NCBI RefSeq assembly: GCF_900543425.1
Contig: NZ_UQRQ01000004.1
Coordinates: 124,001 to 188,000, forward strand
Direction: 5' to 3'
DNA: 64,000 nt
DNA from: an uncultured Sanguibacteroides sp.
Lineage (GTDB): Bacteria > Bacteroidota > Bacteroidia > Bacteroidales > Marinifilaceae
Each line of letters starts with the position of its first letter. Positions within the stretch are counted from its first letter, which is position 1. The notes under the pieces are model-generated. The model was given only the letters and a program-made list of their open reading frames with translations. It did no database searches and was not told the origin of the DNA. Made by a program: the position numbers and the translations under genes. This document shows, in pieces, positions 1 to 8,828 of the stretch.

Positions 1-1
1 G

Positions 2-157
2 AGAAACTTTGCTTTGAAGAACATTTGGGCCGATGATAACTATTTCAATGCAAGAAGCATGGATGTTTATATCACCAAATTGCGTAAACATTTGAAGAAA
101 GATCCTTCTGTAGAGATCATCAATGTTCACGGAAAAGGATATAAATTGATTCTTTGA
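2..157 (+). CDS. Response regulator, C-terminal end (OmpR/PhoB winged helix), partial
   Basis: The reading frame enters from the left edge and ends at TGA 155-157. The 51 visible residues include NARSMDVYITKLRKHLK and end in NVHGKGYKLIL. This is the recognition helix and C-terminal hairpin of an OmpR/PhoB-type winged-helix DNA-binding domain. The receiver domain would lie outside the window. In Bacteroidetes such regulators usually pair with a histidine kinase, but none is visible here. A strong hairpin terminator follows 17 bases after the stop. Confidence 0.85.
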   Translation, partial: RNFALKNIWADDNYFNARSMDVYITKLRKHLKKDPSVEIINVHGKGYKLIL

Positions 158-173
158 TATTTAATGAATGAAT

Positions 174-206
174 AAACGGGTCTCGTTTTCGGGACCCGTT
201 TTTTTA
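174..206 (+). terminator. Rho-independent terminator of the response regulator
   Basis: An 8-bp perfect stem (175-182 AACGGGTC with 193-200 GACCCGTT) encloses a 10-base loop and runs into a T tract at 199-205. It sits between the convergent response-regulator and rpiB genes. The opposite strand also ends in an A/T-rich tail, so it may serve both. Confidence 0.85.
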
Positions 207-212
207 TGGTAT

Positions 213-644
213 TTATTTGACCGGAATCTTGTCTATTCTCCGTTGATGTCTTCCACCTTCAAAAGCTGTCGATAAAAAGATATCGATCACGTTTTGAGCC
301 TCCTCGTAGGCGATGAAACGGGCCGGAATACTACATACATTGGCGTTGTTATGTTGACGCGCCAAGGCTGCTAACTCCATGTTCCAACATAGGGCGCAAC
401 GGATTCCCTGGTGTTTGTTTACGGTCATGGAGATACCGTTTCCACTTCCGCATAGAACAATTCCTTTTTCATACTCTCCGGATTCCACGCTAACGGCCAA
501 CGGGTGTGCCGTGTCCGGATAATCCATGCTTTCGGTAGAGTGTGTTCCGAAATCTTTTACTTCATGTCCCTTGTCCCGGAGGTATTTTACTAATCTCTCC
601 TTGTACTCGTAACCTGCATGGTCACATGCTATTGCTATTTTCAT
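213..644 (-). CDS. rpiB: Ribose-5-phosphate isomerase B
   Basis: This 143-residue protein is full length for the RpiB/LacAB sugar isomerase family. The enzyme interconverts ribose 5-phosphate and ribulose 5-phosphate in the non-oxidative pentose phosphate pathway. Visible family motifs are CDHAGYE at the N terminus, CGSGNG carrying the active-site cysteine, RQHNNANV with the ring-opening histidine, and the C-terminal EGGRHQRRIDKI. The ATG at 644 gives the canonical MKIAIACDHAG start. It is convergent with the response regulator. A Bacteroidetes -7 element lies about 50 bases upstream, so it is probably transcribed alone. The name RpiB is very likely; some relatives also act on allose 6-phosphate. 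Confidence 0.95.
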   Translation of the reverse strand: MKIAIACDHAGYEYKERLVKYLRDKGHEVKDFGTHSTESMDYPDTAHPLAVSVESGEYEKGIVLCGSGNGISMTVNKHQGIRCALCWNMELAALARQHNNANVCSIPARFIAYEEAQNVIDIFLSTAFEGGRHQRRIDKIPVK

Positions 645-694
645 ACGATAAATTAAAGTTTCCGTTTAACGGATGATTATACGTTTATTTTTTA

Positions 695-702
695 CAAAGG
701 TA
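695..702 (-). promoter_or_regulatory. Putative -7 promoter element of rpiB
   Basis: On the minus strand this reads TACCTTTG, matching the Bacteroidetes sigma-ABfr -7 consensus TAnnTTTG. It lies 51 bases before the rpiB start. No convincing -33 TTTG is seen. Confidence 0.45.
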
Positions 703-783
703 GGAAACATTTATGATTATGTGATTGGAGATTCTTTGATTAATTTAATATCCTAATCATTCATTCTTTTTAATCGTCAATTA

Positions 784-3066
784 TCAGAGCCTGCACATAT
801 CTACCGGTTTTTCTTTTTGGGCATCTGTTACGGCAAGGGTGGCCATGTATACGATATCCCGTACGCTGCATCCCATTTGCAGGATATGTACCGGTTTTTT
901 CAATCCCAGCAATACCGGGCCGATAATTTCATTACTTCCCAGTTCCTGTAATATGCCCAAGGCAATGCTGCCGGAACTCAGGTTGGGGAAAATAATCGTA
1001 TTTACGTCTTTATCTGCTAATGGGGAAAACGGATATCGCTTTTTCCTTAACTCTTTATTGAAGGCTATGGATGCCGACATCTCCCCGTCTACGATGATCT
1101 CCGGGTATTTTTGATGCAGAACTTCAATAGCTTCTTGTATTTGCGCCGGACTTCCCAAATGGTATTCTCCGAAATTAGAGTAAGAGGTGACGGCAATGAT
1201 AGGCTCTACGTTAAATTGTTTCACCGCCTCATAGGCGAGTACGGTGACGGATTCCAGCGTGTCGGCAGAAGGATGGCTGTTTACGGTGGTATCCGCTAAA
1301 AAGTAAGTTCCTTTTTTATTCGTGACGATATGCATTCCTACAGCGTATTTGCAACACTCCCGTAGACCGATAATATCTTTAGCTGCCCGCAGCACATGGC
1401 GATAGTCGGAATGAATACCGGAAATCAATCCGTCCCCGTCTCCGGATTCGACCATCATCAATCCGATAAAATTCGAATTTTGCATTAATTCACCGGCTTG
1501 TTCGGACGTGATCCCTTTTCGCTGTCTTATTTTATAATAAGCTTGCGTGTATTCTTTTATCTTCTCCTTTTCCACGGCCGGATCAAAAATCGTTAATCCG
1601 TCTATCTCCAAATGAAGCTGTTTTTTCAGGTCTTCAATTTCTGTCGTATCTCCGATAAGAATAGGATATGCTATTTTTTCTGCCACGATTTCCTGTACTG
1701 CCAATAATACTTTTACATCAGCACCTTCCGCGAAAACAATACGTTTGGGGGCTGCTTTAGCTTTTCCGGTCATACGTCGCATAAGACGATCATCCTCTCC
1801 GACTCTTTTTTCGAGTTGTTCCCGATAAGCCTCCCAGTCGGTAATTGCCTTACGGGCAATTCCGGATTCTATTGCTGCTTGAGCCACGGCAGGAGCGATA
1901 CGACTGATCAATCGGCCGTCTAAAGCTTTGGGGATGATATAATTCCGGCCGAAGGCAATAGACGGATCATTATAAGCCATTTTCACCTTTTCCGGCACAG
2001 GTTCTTTGGTTAACTTGGCTAAAGCGTAAACGGCTGCCAATTTCATTTCTTCGTTTATTCCTTTGGCTTGCACGTCTAATGCCCCTCGAAAAATATAGGG
2101 GAATCCTAAAACGTTATTAATCTGATTGGGATAATCCGAGCGACCTGTTGCAAAGATAATGTCCGGACGACTATGAATGGCTTTTTCGTAGGAGATTTCA
2201 GGATTAGGATTGGCCAGGGCAAAAACAATCGGATCGTTACCCATACTTTGAACCATTTCCTCTGTCAGAATGTCAGCCACGGATAAGCCTAAAAATAAAT
2301 CTGCTCCCACCAGAGCTTCTTGTAGCGTTTGTAAAGGCGTGTCTACGGCAAACTCTTGTTTTTCTTTGTTTAGATCTTTTCGATTGTTTCGGATGACACC
2401 TTTACTGTCGCACATGATCAAATGCTCTTTCTTCACTCCCAATGTCAGATATAGGCGGGCACAAGAGATGGCAGCCGCTCCGGCTCCGTTAACGACAACT
2501 CTTATCTCTTCTATTTTTTTGCCGTTGAGCTCCAAGGCGTTTAATAGTCCGGCTGCCGATATGATGGCTGTCCCATGCTGATCGTCGTGCATGACAGGGA
2601 TATCTAATTCTTCCTTTAGGCGTCGTTCTATTTCAAAGCATTCGGGAGCTTTGATGTCCTCTAAATTTATTCCGCCGAAAGTCGGAGCTATTGCTTTGAC
2701 CGTTTCGATGAACTTGTCAACGTCTTTTGTGTCTACCTCGATATCAAAAACATCTATGTCTGCAAAAATCTTGAACAAAAGTCCTTTACCTTCCATTACG
2801 GGTTTACCGGATAGAGCACCGATATCTCCTAAGCCTAAAACGGCGGTTCCGTTGGAGATGACGGCAACCAAATTACTTTTAGCCGTGTACTTATACGCTT
2901 CCGTCTGATTTTTCTGAATCTCGAGACAGGGCTCTGCTACTCCTGGCGAGTAAGCTAATGATAAATCATGTTGAGTACTGTGTGGTTTGGTCGGAATAAC
3001 TTCAATCTTTCCGGGACGCCCCATTGCGTGATATTGTAAAGCCTGTGTTTTTTCAATAGAATCCAT
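784..3066 (-). CDS. maeB: NADP-dependent malic enzyme with phosphotransacetylase-like C-terminal domain
   Basis: The protein converts malate to pyruvate and CO2 with NADP. The N-terminal half (about residues 1-420) shows malic-enzyme motifs: LAYSPGVAEPCLEI, KGLLFKIFADIDVFD, PVMHDDQHGTAII and the Rossmann sequence VVNGAGAAAISCAR. Residues from about 430 to the end form a phosphate acetyltransferase-like domain (RIVFAEGADVKVLLA, GLMMVESGDGDGLISG, GMHIVTNKKGTYFLADTTVN), which in MaeB enzymes is regulatory rather than catalytic. The open frame extends to 3120, but that start is TTG. The ATG at 3066 gives MDSIEKTQALQYHAMGRPGK, which matches where relatives begin, so I use 3066 (760 residues). It appears monocistronic. 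Confidence 0.93.
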   Translation of the reverse strand: MDSIEKTQALQYHAMGRPGKIEVIPTKPHSTQHDLSLAYSPGVAEPCLEIQKNQTEAYKYTAKSNLVAVISNGTAVLGLGDIGALSGKPVMEGKGLLFKIFADIDVFDIEVDTKDVDKFIETVKAIAPTFGGINLEDIKAPECFEIERRLKEELDIPVMHDDQHGTAIISAAGLLNALELNGKKIEEIRVVVNGAGAAAISCARLYLTLGVKKEHLIMCDSKGVIRNNRKDLNKEKQEFAVDTPLQTLQEALVGADLFLGLSVADILTEEMVQSMGNDPIVFALANPNPEISYEKAIHSRPDIIFATGRSDYPNQINNVLGFPYIFRGALDVQAKGINEEMKLAAVYALAKLTKEPVPEKVKMAYNDPSIAFGRNYIIPKALDGRLISRIAPAVAQAAIESGIARKAITDWEAYREQLEKRVGEDDRLMRRMTGKAKAAPKRIVFAEGADVKVLLAVQEIVAEKIAYPILIGDTTEIEDLKKQLHLEIDGLTIFDPAVEKEKIKEYTQAYYKIRQRKGITSEQAGELMQNSNFIGLMMVESGDGDGLISGIHSDYRHVLRAAKDIIGLRECCKYAVGMHIVTNKKGTYFLADTTVNSHPSADTLESVTVLAYEAVKQFNVEPIIAVTSYSNFGEYHLGSPAQIQEAIEVLHQKYPEIIVDGEMSASIAFNKELRKKRYPFSPLADKDVNTIIFPNLSSGSIALGILQELGSNEIIGPVLLGLKKPVHILQMGCSVRDIVYMATLAVTDAQKEKPVDMCRL

Positions 3067-3216
3067 AAATAAATTTCTTTGTGTTAATGTAAAATTATCC
3101 GGATTTATTTCAAACGACAAATTTAATGTGTTAATGAAAAGTTAAAGTCAAAATATTAACACAGGTTAAAAGAGGTTATTATTAATTTAGCCGAGCTAAA
3201 ATAGGTAGAATAGATA

Positions 3217-4548
3217 ATGATGAAATTTGGGTTAATATTTGTTTTGTTGGTGTCATTCATATCTTGTACCAGAAATCAAAAGGTTGTTGTTGATTTTAAT
3301 CTTGTAGGAACTAACGAACGTCAATTTGTGTTATCCGTTGATACTATTGAATATAGGGTTAATGTGGATGATAAAGGACACGGACATATCGTGTTAAACG
3401 AATTGGGGTATGGTGTGTTGAAATACGGAAAGGATCGAATTCCTCTATTTTTCGAAAATGGGAAATCGTTATCGATTTTTATTTACGGGAATAAGGTTCG
3501 TCAAAATATTCGTTTTGAAGGGGATGGGGCTGCCAAGAATATTTATCTGAATAGCAGAAGATTTCAGGAAGGATCTCTTGACTATGCTTTGGAAGAACGT
3601 GATTTTTTGAATCAATTGAAAGATCATATTGCCAGTCAGTGTAAACATCTGGATTCTATGTCTTTTGATCCGGAATTCACAAAAATAGAGCGGGAAAGAA
3701 TAAAATTTGCAACCTATACCGCTATGGAAAATTATCCTTTATACCATGCATGGAGTACTGGGAATAAGGATTATTTACCCGATACGGCTTATATGGATTG
3801 TATCAAATCCTTAATCCGGGAGGATGAGAGATTGATGCCGTTGAAGGAGTATAAAGAGGGGATGGCTTCTCTGGTTTCTTTAATCAGTACCTATCGTATT
3901 CAGGAGTTTGACGCGTATAAGCGGGTCATGGCTCAATTTGATTATGTGGAGAAAAATTTGGAGAATAGGGCATTGATAGCGTATTTGATTGATCGCTTTG
4001 CTTACAATTATTTAGTAGGTTCCGGGATTGACGAACATACGGAAGAGATTGTTAATATTTACGATTATTATGTTAAAGATTCTTCTCTTCGGAAACATTT
4101 TTATGATTTTTATAACCGATGTGCCCGGATTGTAAAGGGGCGTCCTGCATTGGACTTTACTTATACGGATCAGAATGGAAATCTTGTTTGCTCCCGGGAT
4201 TTTAAGGGTAAATACCTTTTGTTGAATATATGGGCGACCTGGGGAGCACCTTGTCGGATTGAAAGTGTAGCCTGGGATAAATTAGTTGAAAAATTCAAAG
4301 ATAAAAAAATAGCTTTTGTTTCTATATCCTGTGATAAGGATAGGGGGACTTGGGAACGTTTTTTAAAGGAAAATCACTCCTGCGGTATAGAACTCCATAT
4401 GGGAGAGAACCGGGAATTAATGGATTTTTATCTGATCCGCGGAATTCCTCGTTTTATTTTAATTGATCCGGAAGGAAATATCATGGATTCCGATTTTTCC
4501 CGCCCGACCAATCCGGAAACGGAAAAATACCTGAAACAGCTTTTTTAA
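3217..4548 (+). CDS. TlpA-like lipoprotein with thioredoxin fold lacking the first active-site cysteine
   Basis: This 443-residue protein begins with a short signal peptide ending in a lipobox (SFISC, Cys17), so it should be a periplasm-facing lipoprotein. Residues about 20-110 are a beta-rich domain like the DUF4369-type N-terminal domain of Bacteroidetes TlpA proteins. A helical middle follows, then a thioredoxin fold from about residue 310 (LDFTYTDQNGN, KGKYLLLNIWATW, IRGIPRFILIDPEGNI). The cis-proline is present. The usual WCGPC is replaced by WGAPC, so the nucleophilic cysteine is missing and normal disulfide exchange is unlikely. It could be a non-redox relative or a one-cysteine peroxiredoxin-like protein. 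Function is unknown. Confidence 0.8.
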   Translation: MMKFGLIFVLLVSFISCTRNQKVVVDFNLVGTNERQFVLSVDTIEYRVNVDDKGHGHIVLNELGYGVLKYGKDRIPLFFENGKSLSIFIYGNKVRQNIRFEGDGAAKNIYLNSRRFQEGSLDYALEERDFLNQLKDHIASQCKHLDSMSFDPEFTKIERERIKFATYTAMENYPLYHAWSTGNKDYLPDTAYMDCIKSLIREDERLMPLKEYKEGMASLVSLISTYRIQEFDAYKRVMAQFDYVEKNLENRALIAYLIDRFAYNYLVGSGIDEHTEEIVNIYDYYVKDSSLRKHFYDFYNRCARIVKGRPALDFTYTDQNGNLVCSRDFKGKYLLLNIWATWGAPCRIESVAWDKLVEKFKDKKIAFVSISCDKDRGTWERFLKENHSCGIELHMGENRELMDFYLIRGIPRFILIDPEGNIMDSDFSRPTNPETEKYLKQLF

Positions 4549-4561
4549 TTGTAAATTCTGA

Positions 4562-4611
4562 ATTGTAGATTGTAAATTGGAAGCTGAATTTTCTGATTTA
4601 CAATCTACAAT
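4562..4611. repeat. 16-bp perfect inverted repeat between convergent genes
   Basis: The arms are 4562-4577 and 4596-4611 (ATTGTAGATTGTAAAT and its reverse complement), enclosing 18 bases. The element lies between the stops of the TlpA-like gene and mutL. It could work as a bidirectional terminator. Its sequence belongs to the TTTACAAT/GTCAAT word family that recurs at other gene ends in this window. Confidence 0.7.
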
Positions 4612-4620
4612 CGTCAATCC

Positions 4621-6492
4621 CTATGATTTACTGAACCAAGGCGTGACCTCGTCGTTTTTCAAGATGTGAATGATGGGTTTTCCGTCGGCCGTGTAATTCG
4701 GATGTTTGCAGGCAAAAAGGCTGTCGAAAAGATCGTTCATCTCTTGTTTGTTCAATACGGTATCATAACTTAAAGCGGCGGCTTGTGCCAATGAAAGTGC
4801 GATCCGGTCCTGCATTTTTTCCCGGATGGAACCTTCCGTATTCTTGTAGTGTTCGAGCAGACTGATCAGCACCTCTTTGCCTCGAGCGTGTGAGAGATCG
4901 GGAGGTGTCGTATAAATAGCATAGCAATTTTTACCGAATTCACCTAATTCGAAGCCTAATACATTTAAGTCGTTGAGTATCTCTTTTACCAGCAGAAAGT
5001 CATCTGCTGATAACTCCAATGTTTCGGGGAAGAGGCTCTTCTGTCCGCAAACTTTCTGTTGTACTAATGATTCACGATAACGTTCAAAAAGTACCCGTTC
5101 ATGGGCTCTTTTCTGATCTATAAACATTAATCCCGAATGAACCGGGGTAACGATATAGCGACCTTTCATTTGGATAAAGGAGATCACTCCCTCGTGGTCT
5201 TCTTGTTTAATGGCCATTTCCGGAATTTCGGTCTGTATTACTTCCTCTTTTTCCTCTAATCCCTGAAAAAGAGCATCCCAATTAGCCGGTACCCGTTCTT
5301 TTTTAACCTGCTCATGTATATGTTCCCGGGGAGAGGAGGGCGAACGTTCGAAATCGGAATCCTCTTTTGAGATGGAGGTCGCGTAATTGAACGGATTGTA
5401 ATGCGGATTATAGCTTACTTTCGGAATCTTGGGAATAATGGGTGGCGTTTCCGGTGAAAAATCGACCTTCCCCTCCGTGTCGAAATCTATCGTGGGTGTA
5501 ATATTAAATTTTCCCAAAGCCTCTTTTATACAGGCTAAGATGATTTGAAAAATGGCATTTTCATCCTGGAATTTTATTTCTGTTTTTGTCGGATGGATGT
5601 TGACATCAATCATGGAGGGATCTATCGTGAAATAGAGAAAATAAGAAGGAATCATGTCCGGACTGATCAGACCCGAGTAGGCTTCCAATACCGCTTTGTG
5701 AAAATAGTTGTGTTTCATAAAACGGTTATTCACGAAAAAATATTGTTCCCCGTAGCTCTTTCTGGAGTGCTGGGGAGCACACACGAAGCCGTTGATCGTG
5801 ATAAAACCGGTTTCGCAACTCACCGTGATTAACTTGGGATTTATGGTTTTACCGAAAGCATTGACCAAGCGTTGTCGTAGCCCGGAGACAGGGAAGTTGT
5901 AAATTTCATTTCCGTTATTGACCAAAGAGAATGCGATATGCGGAGCGGTAAGGGCTACCCGTAAAAATTCGGTTGTAATATTTCGTAATTCCGTGGTGTC
6001 TGATTTTAAAAATTTGCGCCGGGCAGGGATGTTGTAAAATAGGTTTTTCACGGAAAGATTTGTTCCCCTGTTGCAATTGACACTCTCCTGATTCTTTAGC
6101 TCGGAATCGGCAATAAAAAGATAAGTACCCAATTCCTCTTCTTCTTTTTTAGTCCTTAATTCCACTTCGGCAACAGAGGCAATGGAAGCTAAGGCTTCTC
6201 CCCGGAATCCCATGGTTCGGATATTGAACAGATCCGTCGCTGCTTTGATTTTAGAGGTGGCATGACGTTCGAATGCCATGCGGGCATCTCTCGGTGACAT
6301 GCCGCTACCGTCGTCAATGACTTGAATAAGCGCTTTTCCTACATTTTTCAAAATGACCTGAATTTGTGTGGCTCCGGCATCAATGGCGTTTTCCATTAAT
6401 TCTTTGACCACGGAAGCCGGGCGTTGTACAACCTCTCCGGCTGCAATTTGATTGGCTACGGAATCAGGTAAGAGTTGAATAATATCGGACAT
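4621..6492 (-). CDS. mutL: DNA mismatch repair protein MutL
   Basis: This 623-residue protein is full length for MutL, the ATPase that links MutS mismatch recognition to downstream repair. The N-terminal GHKL ATPase is clear: QIAAGEVVQRPASVVKELMENAIDAGA, DDGSGM, ATSKI, TMGFRGEALASIASV. A poorly conserved linker spans about residues 335-440, followed by the C-terminal dimerisation domain. The place of the DQHA(x)2E(x)4E endonuclease motif holds DQKRAHERVLFE, where His-Ala is replaced by Lys-Arg but the glutamates remain. Nicking activity therefore cannot be assumed. It is the last gene of a three-gene operon behind a YbhN-like protein and a small membrane protein. Confidence 0.96.
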   Translation of the reverse strand: MSDIIQLLPDSVANQIAAGEVVQRPASVVKELMENAIDAGATQIQVILKNVGKALIQVIDDGSGMSPRDARMAFERHATSKIKAATDLFNIRTMGFRGEALASIASVAEVELRTKKEEEELGTYLFIADSELKNQESVNCNRGTNLSVKNLFYNIPARRKFLKSDTTELRNITTEFLRVALTAPHIAFSLVNNGNEIYNFPVSGLRQRLVNAFGKTINPKLITVSCETGFITINGFVCAPQHSRKSYGEQYFFVNNRFMKHNYFHKAVLEAYSGLISPDMIPSYFLYFTIDPSMIDVNIHPTKTEIKFQDENAIFQIILACIKEALGKFNITPTIDFDTEGKVDFSPETPPIIPKIPKVSYNPHYNPFNYATSISKEDSDFERSPSSPREHIHEQVKKERVPANWDALFQGLEEKEEVIQTEIPEMAIKQEDHEGVISFIQMKGRYIVTPVHSGLMFIDQKRAHERVLFERYRESLVQQKVCGQKSLFPETLELSADDFLLVKEILNDLNVLGFELGEFGKNCYAIYTTPPDLSHARGKEVLISLLEHYKNTEGSIREKMQDRIALSLAQAAALSYDTVLNKQEMNDLFDSLFACKHPNYTADGKPIIHILKNDEVTPWFSKS

Positions 6493-6512
6493 AAATTTCG
6501 CTTGTTTTAAAT

Positions 6513-6821
6513 TTAAAATAATTTGAGAATCAGGTCGAGTTTGTACGTGGCCAAATAGAATATGACCAGTAAGATAACAATCAGGATTAGAAATAGGCGT
6601 AAGGAATAGCTCATAGACCTGGCAGGTCTGCTGGCTTTTCTACGGGCATACTCTCGTTGAAAACCGGCTCTTACGTCAGGGATGTACTCTTCACCGTCCT
6701 CTTTTAAGCCGAGTTCGGCTCTCATTCTTTTCTCTCGCTCTTTTCTTGCCTCCGCTTCCGGATCCCAATAGCGGGGTTTTAGTTCGAAACGTTTGGGTTT
6801 CGGTTGATTAAAAAATCCCAT
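6513..6821 (-). CDS. Small single-pass membrane protein, function unknown
   Basis: The 102-residue product has a hydrophilic, charged N-terminal two-thirds (FNQPKPKRFELKPRYWDPEAE, many Arg/Lys/Glu). One C-terminal membrane helix follows at about residues 74-93 (LRLFLILIVILLVIFYLA). No enzymatic motif is visible. The ATG at 6821 sits 7 bases after the YbhN-like stop, and mutL begins 20 bases after its own stop, so it is co-transcribed with both. I recall similar small proteins beside mutL in other Bacteroidales, but no function is known to me. Confidence 0.75.
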   Translation of the reverse strand: MGFFNQPKPKRFELKPRYWDPEAEARKEREKRMRAELGLKEDGEEYIPDVRAGFQREYARRKASRPARSMSYSLRLFLILIVILLVIFYLATYKLDLILKLF

Positions 6822-6828
6822 AATTCAT

Positions 6829-7920
6829 TCAATTTACGGTTTCTTTTTTCGATGACTTACCAAAATTTTTTGCTATCCAACGGGGAACAATGAAAACGCC
6901 GATAAACAGATAAGGATAATAGCTGATTAGGCGCCATAAAATCGCCATTGCAATAGCGACTCCCGCATTCGGAAGAAATTCCCCGAGATACTTTGAAAAG
7001 ACAAATTCGGCAAAACCGCTTCCCCCGGGAGTGGGACTTACCAACATCATGATCCACATCACGAGTTGTCTTGCAAAGATAAGAAAATGTTGGGCCCAAT
7101 CATAACGCCCGAACCAGAAGGCGACTAAAATAGCGTTTACCACCCAATACCGGGCTGTCCACGAGCAGAAAGTAGCTCCGAACGTTTTCAGCCAGAAACT
7201 GAAAGGTTTTTTTCTCAATTCAATGGAATTACGGATGATATCGCTTCCCGCTTCGTTGGCATCGTGCCTCCATTTTCGTAATATTCTCCATTTGAAAAAC
7301 TTCATGATTAAAAACTTCAGCCCCCTCGGGTTTCTAAATAGCCCGTAGCTTAAAACGATCAGATAAGCTAGTTTGATACAATAACCGATAACGGCAAAAA
7401 GAATTAAACTATCTGCGATAGCCTTGGTGGTATCTGGCATGTACCATAGGGCCTGGTGGTTGACAAACAGCAAAATCAACGGAAACATAATGATAAAATA
7501 CAATTCATCCAAAAAAGAGGTTGCCATGACCATGGCCGAACTCTTTCCCACGCCTATGCCCTCTTTATGCACGAATAGGATGGCCAGACTTGTTCCCCCG
7601 ATGGCCGAAGGAGTAACTGCCGAAGTAAATTCCCATAAAAAGATAATTCGTATGGCCTGAATCCATTTTAACCGGTTGCCTGAAAGAATGCGAATCCGAA
7701 TTACGTATCCCAAATCTCGTATAAACATACACAAAAGAGCCACGAAAAGCCAAAAAATCGTACTCCAGGTGAAAGTGATCACGTCGAAAGCTTTCGGGTC
7801 AAATTCCTTGTATAACATATAAGAGACAACAGCCAACCCGATGATGATTGGATATATGATTTTGTATGGGCTTATTTTTTTCGTTAACTGTTTATTCCCT
7901 TCCGGATTTTCTTTTGCCAT
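6829..7920 (-). CDS. YbhN/UPF0104-family integral membrane protein (flippase-like)
   Basis: The 363-residue product has about eight hydrophobic segments. It carries typical features of the lysylphosphatidylglycerol synthase transmembrane family (UPF0104/YbhN): an RILSGNRLKW segment after the second helix, and the PTPGGSGFAEFVF motif near residue 310. Family members move or modify lipids at the inner membrane; the substrate here is unknown. The frame opens with TTG at 7926, but the ATG at 7920 (MAKENPEG) is the better start. It heads the mutL operon. Confidence 0.85.
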   Translation of the reverse strand: MAKENPEGNKQLTKKISPYKIIYPIIIGLAVVSYMLYKEFDPKAFDVITFTWSTIFWLFVALLCMFIRDLGYVIRIRILSGNRLKWIQAIRIIFLWEFTSAVTPSAIGGTSLAILFVHKEGIGVGKSSAMVMATSFLDELYFIIMFPLILLFVNHQALWYMPDTTKAIADSLILFAVIGYCIKLAYLIVLSYGLFRNPRGLKFLIMKFFKWRILRKWRHDANEAGSDIIRNSIELRKKPFSFWLKTFGATFCSWTARYWVVNAILVAFWFGRYDWAQHFLIFARQLVMWIMMLVSPTPGGSGFAEFVFSKYLGEFLPNAGVAIAMAILWRLISYYPYLFIGVFIVPRWIAKNFGKSSKKETVN

Positions 7921-8009
7921 AATCAACGTTTTGTCGAGGCTAAATTACTAAAAAAAGTCCAACGCCCTATTATATTTTTATATTTCCCCGCAAGATTCTA
8001 AGTTTTTTA

Positions 8010-8040
8010 ATAGCACTTAGGGACGGGGCAAAAGTGCTAT
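8010..8040 (+). repeat. REP hairpin at the left end of the RAYT element
   Basis: A 9-bp perfect stem (8010-8018 ATAGCACTT with 8032-8040 AAGTGCTAT) encloses a 13-base loop containing AGGGACGGGG. The same 31 bases occur in inverted orientation with one mismatch at 8829-8859, just after the transposase. It is the left terminal repeat of the unit. Confidence 0.9.
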
Positions 8041-8071
8041 TTGGAAAATTTCGTATTTTTTCTTAAATTTG
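8040..8071 (+). promoter_or_regulatory. Bacteroidetes-type promoter of the RAYT gene
   Basis: TTTG at 8040-8043 and TAAATTTG at 8064-8071 are separated by 20 bases. Both match the -33 TTTG and -7 TAnnTTTG consensus at normal spacing. The element starts at the last base of the REP hairpin, so the mobile unit appears to carry its own promoter. Confidence 0.65.
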
Positions 8072-8095
8072 ACATACAGCTAAATTTCTTTGATC

Positions 8096-8827
8096 ATGTC
8101 CAGGCAAGCTCGTCAACGTTCGGTTACAGGTATTTACCATGTTATTCAACGTGGTATCGACCAAATGATGATTTTTCGTAACGATGATGACCGTCAGATG
8201 TTTTTAAACCTTTTAAGTATAGAGGCTGGTGAATTTTTTAAGATATATTGCTATTGTTTGATGGATAACCATATACATTTCATTGCAGAAAGTAATAATC
8301 TTAGTTTTCATGTTCATCGTATTGCTTCGGTCTATGCTATGTGGTTTAATCAGAAATATGGACGTCGAGGCTATCTTTTCCAAGATCGTTTTAAAAGTGA
8401 AGTAATAGAAGAGGAAGGATATTTATTGCGGTGTTTCAGGTATATTTTGAATAATCCGGTAAAAGCAGGAATGAGTCGTAATGTTGCTGATTATAAATGG
8501 AGTAGTTACCATGCGTGCTTTAACAAAAGCAATTCTTTTGTTGTAACTGATTTTCTAAATCTTTTTTTTGATAGAGAAGAGGATTTACGGGCTTATTTGC
8601 GAGAAGAGGGGCAAGAAGAGTGTATGGATATTGATCAGAATTATCAATTGAACGATGGTGAGGTACAAGGATTATTGGAAGAAAAACTAAATGGTAAAAG
8701 GTTAACGGAATTTTCTGTAGGAGAACAAAAACAGATTTTAAGGGAAATGAAACAAAATCCTGGTGTCAGGAATCGTCAGCTTGCCCGAATTACGGGGATT
8801 GGTTTTAATATTATTCGGCGTTTATAA
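8096..8827 (+). CDS. REP-associated tyrosine transposase (RAYT, Y1/HUH superfamily)
   Basis: The 243-residue protein is a single-strand DNA transposase of the IS200/IS605 Y1 superfamily. The metal-binding HUH motif is DNHIHF (His59, His61), and the catalytic tyrosine is probably Tyr116 in FRYILNNPVKAGM. The longer N terminus (RQRSVTGIYHVIQRG) and the REP hairpins on both sides place it in the RAYT branch rather than a normal IS200 element. The C-terminal 40 residues (QNPGVRNRQLARITGIGFNIIRRL) look like a helix-turn-helix. The open frame begins with TTG at 8090; I use ATG 8096. The stop lies just before the right REP hairpin. The gene is intact and may be active. Confidence 0.92.
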   Translation: MSRQARQRSVTGIYHVIQRGIDQMMIFRNDDDRQMFLNLLSIEAGEFFKIYCYCLMDNHIHFIAESNNLSFHVHRIASVYAMWFNQKYGRRGYLFQDRFKSEVIEEEGYLLRCFRYILNNPVKAGMSRNVADYKWSSYHACFNKSNSFVVTDFLNLFFDREEDLRAYLREEGQEECMDIDQNYQLNDGEVQGLLEEKLNGKRLTEFSVGEQKQILREMKQNPGVRNRQLARITGIGFNIIRRL

Positions 8828-8828
8828 A

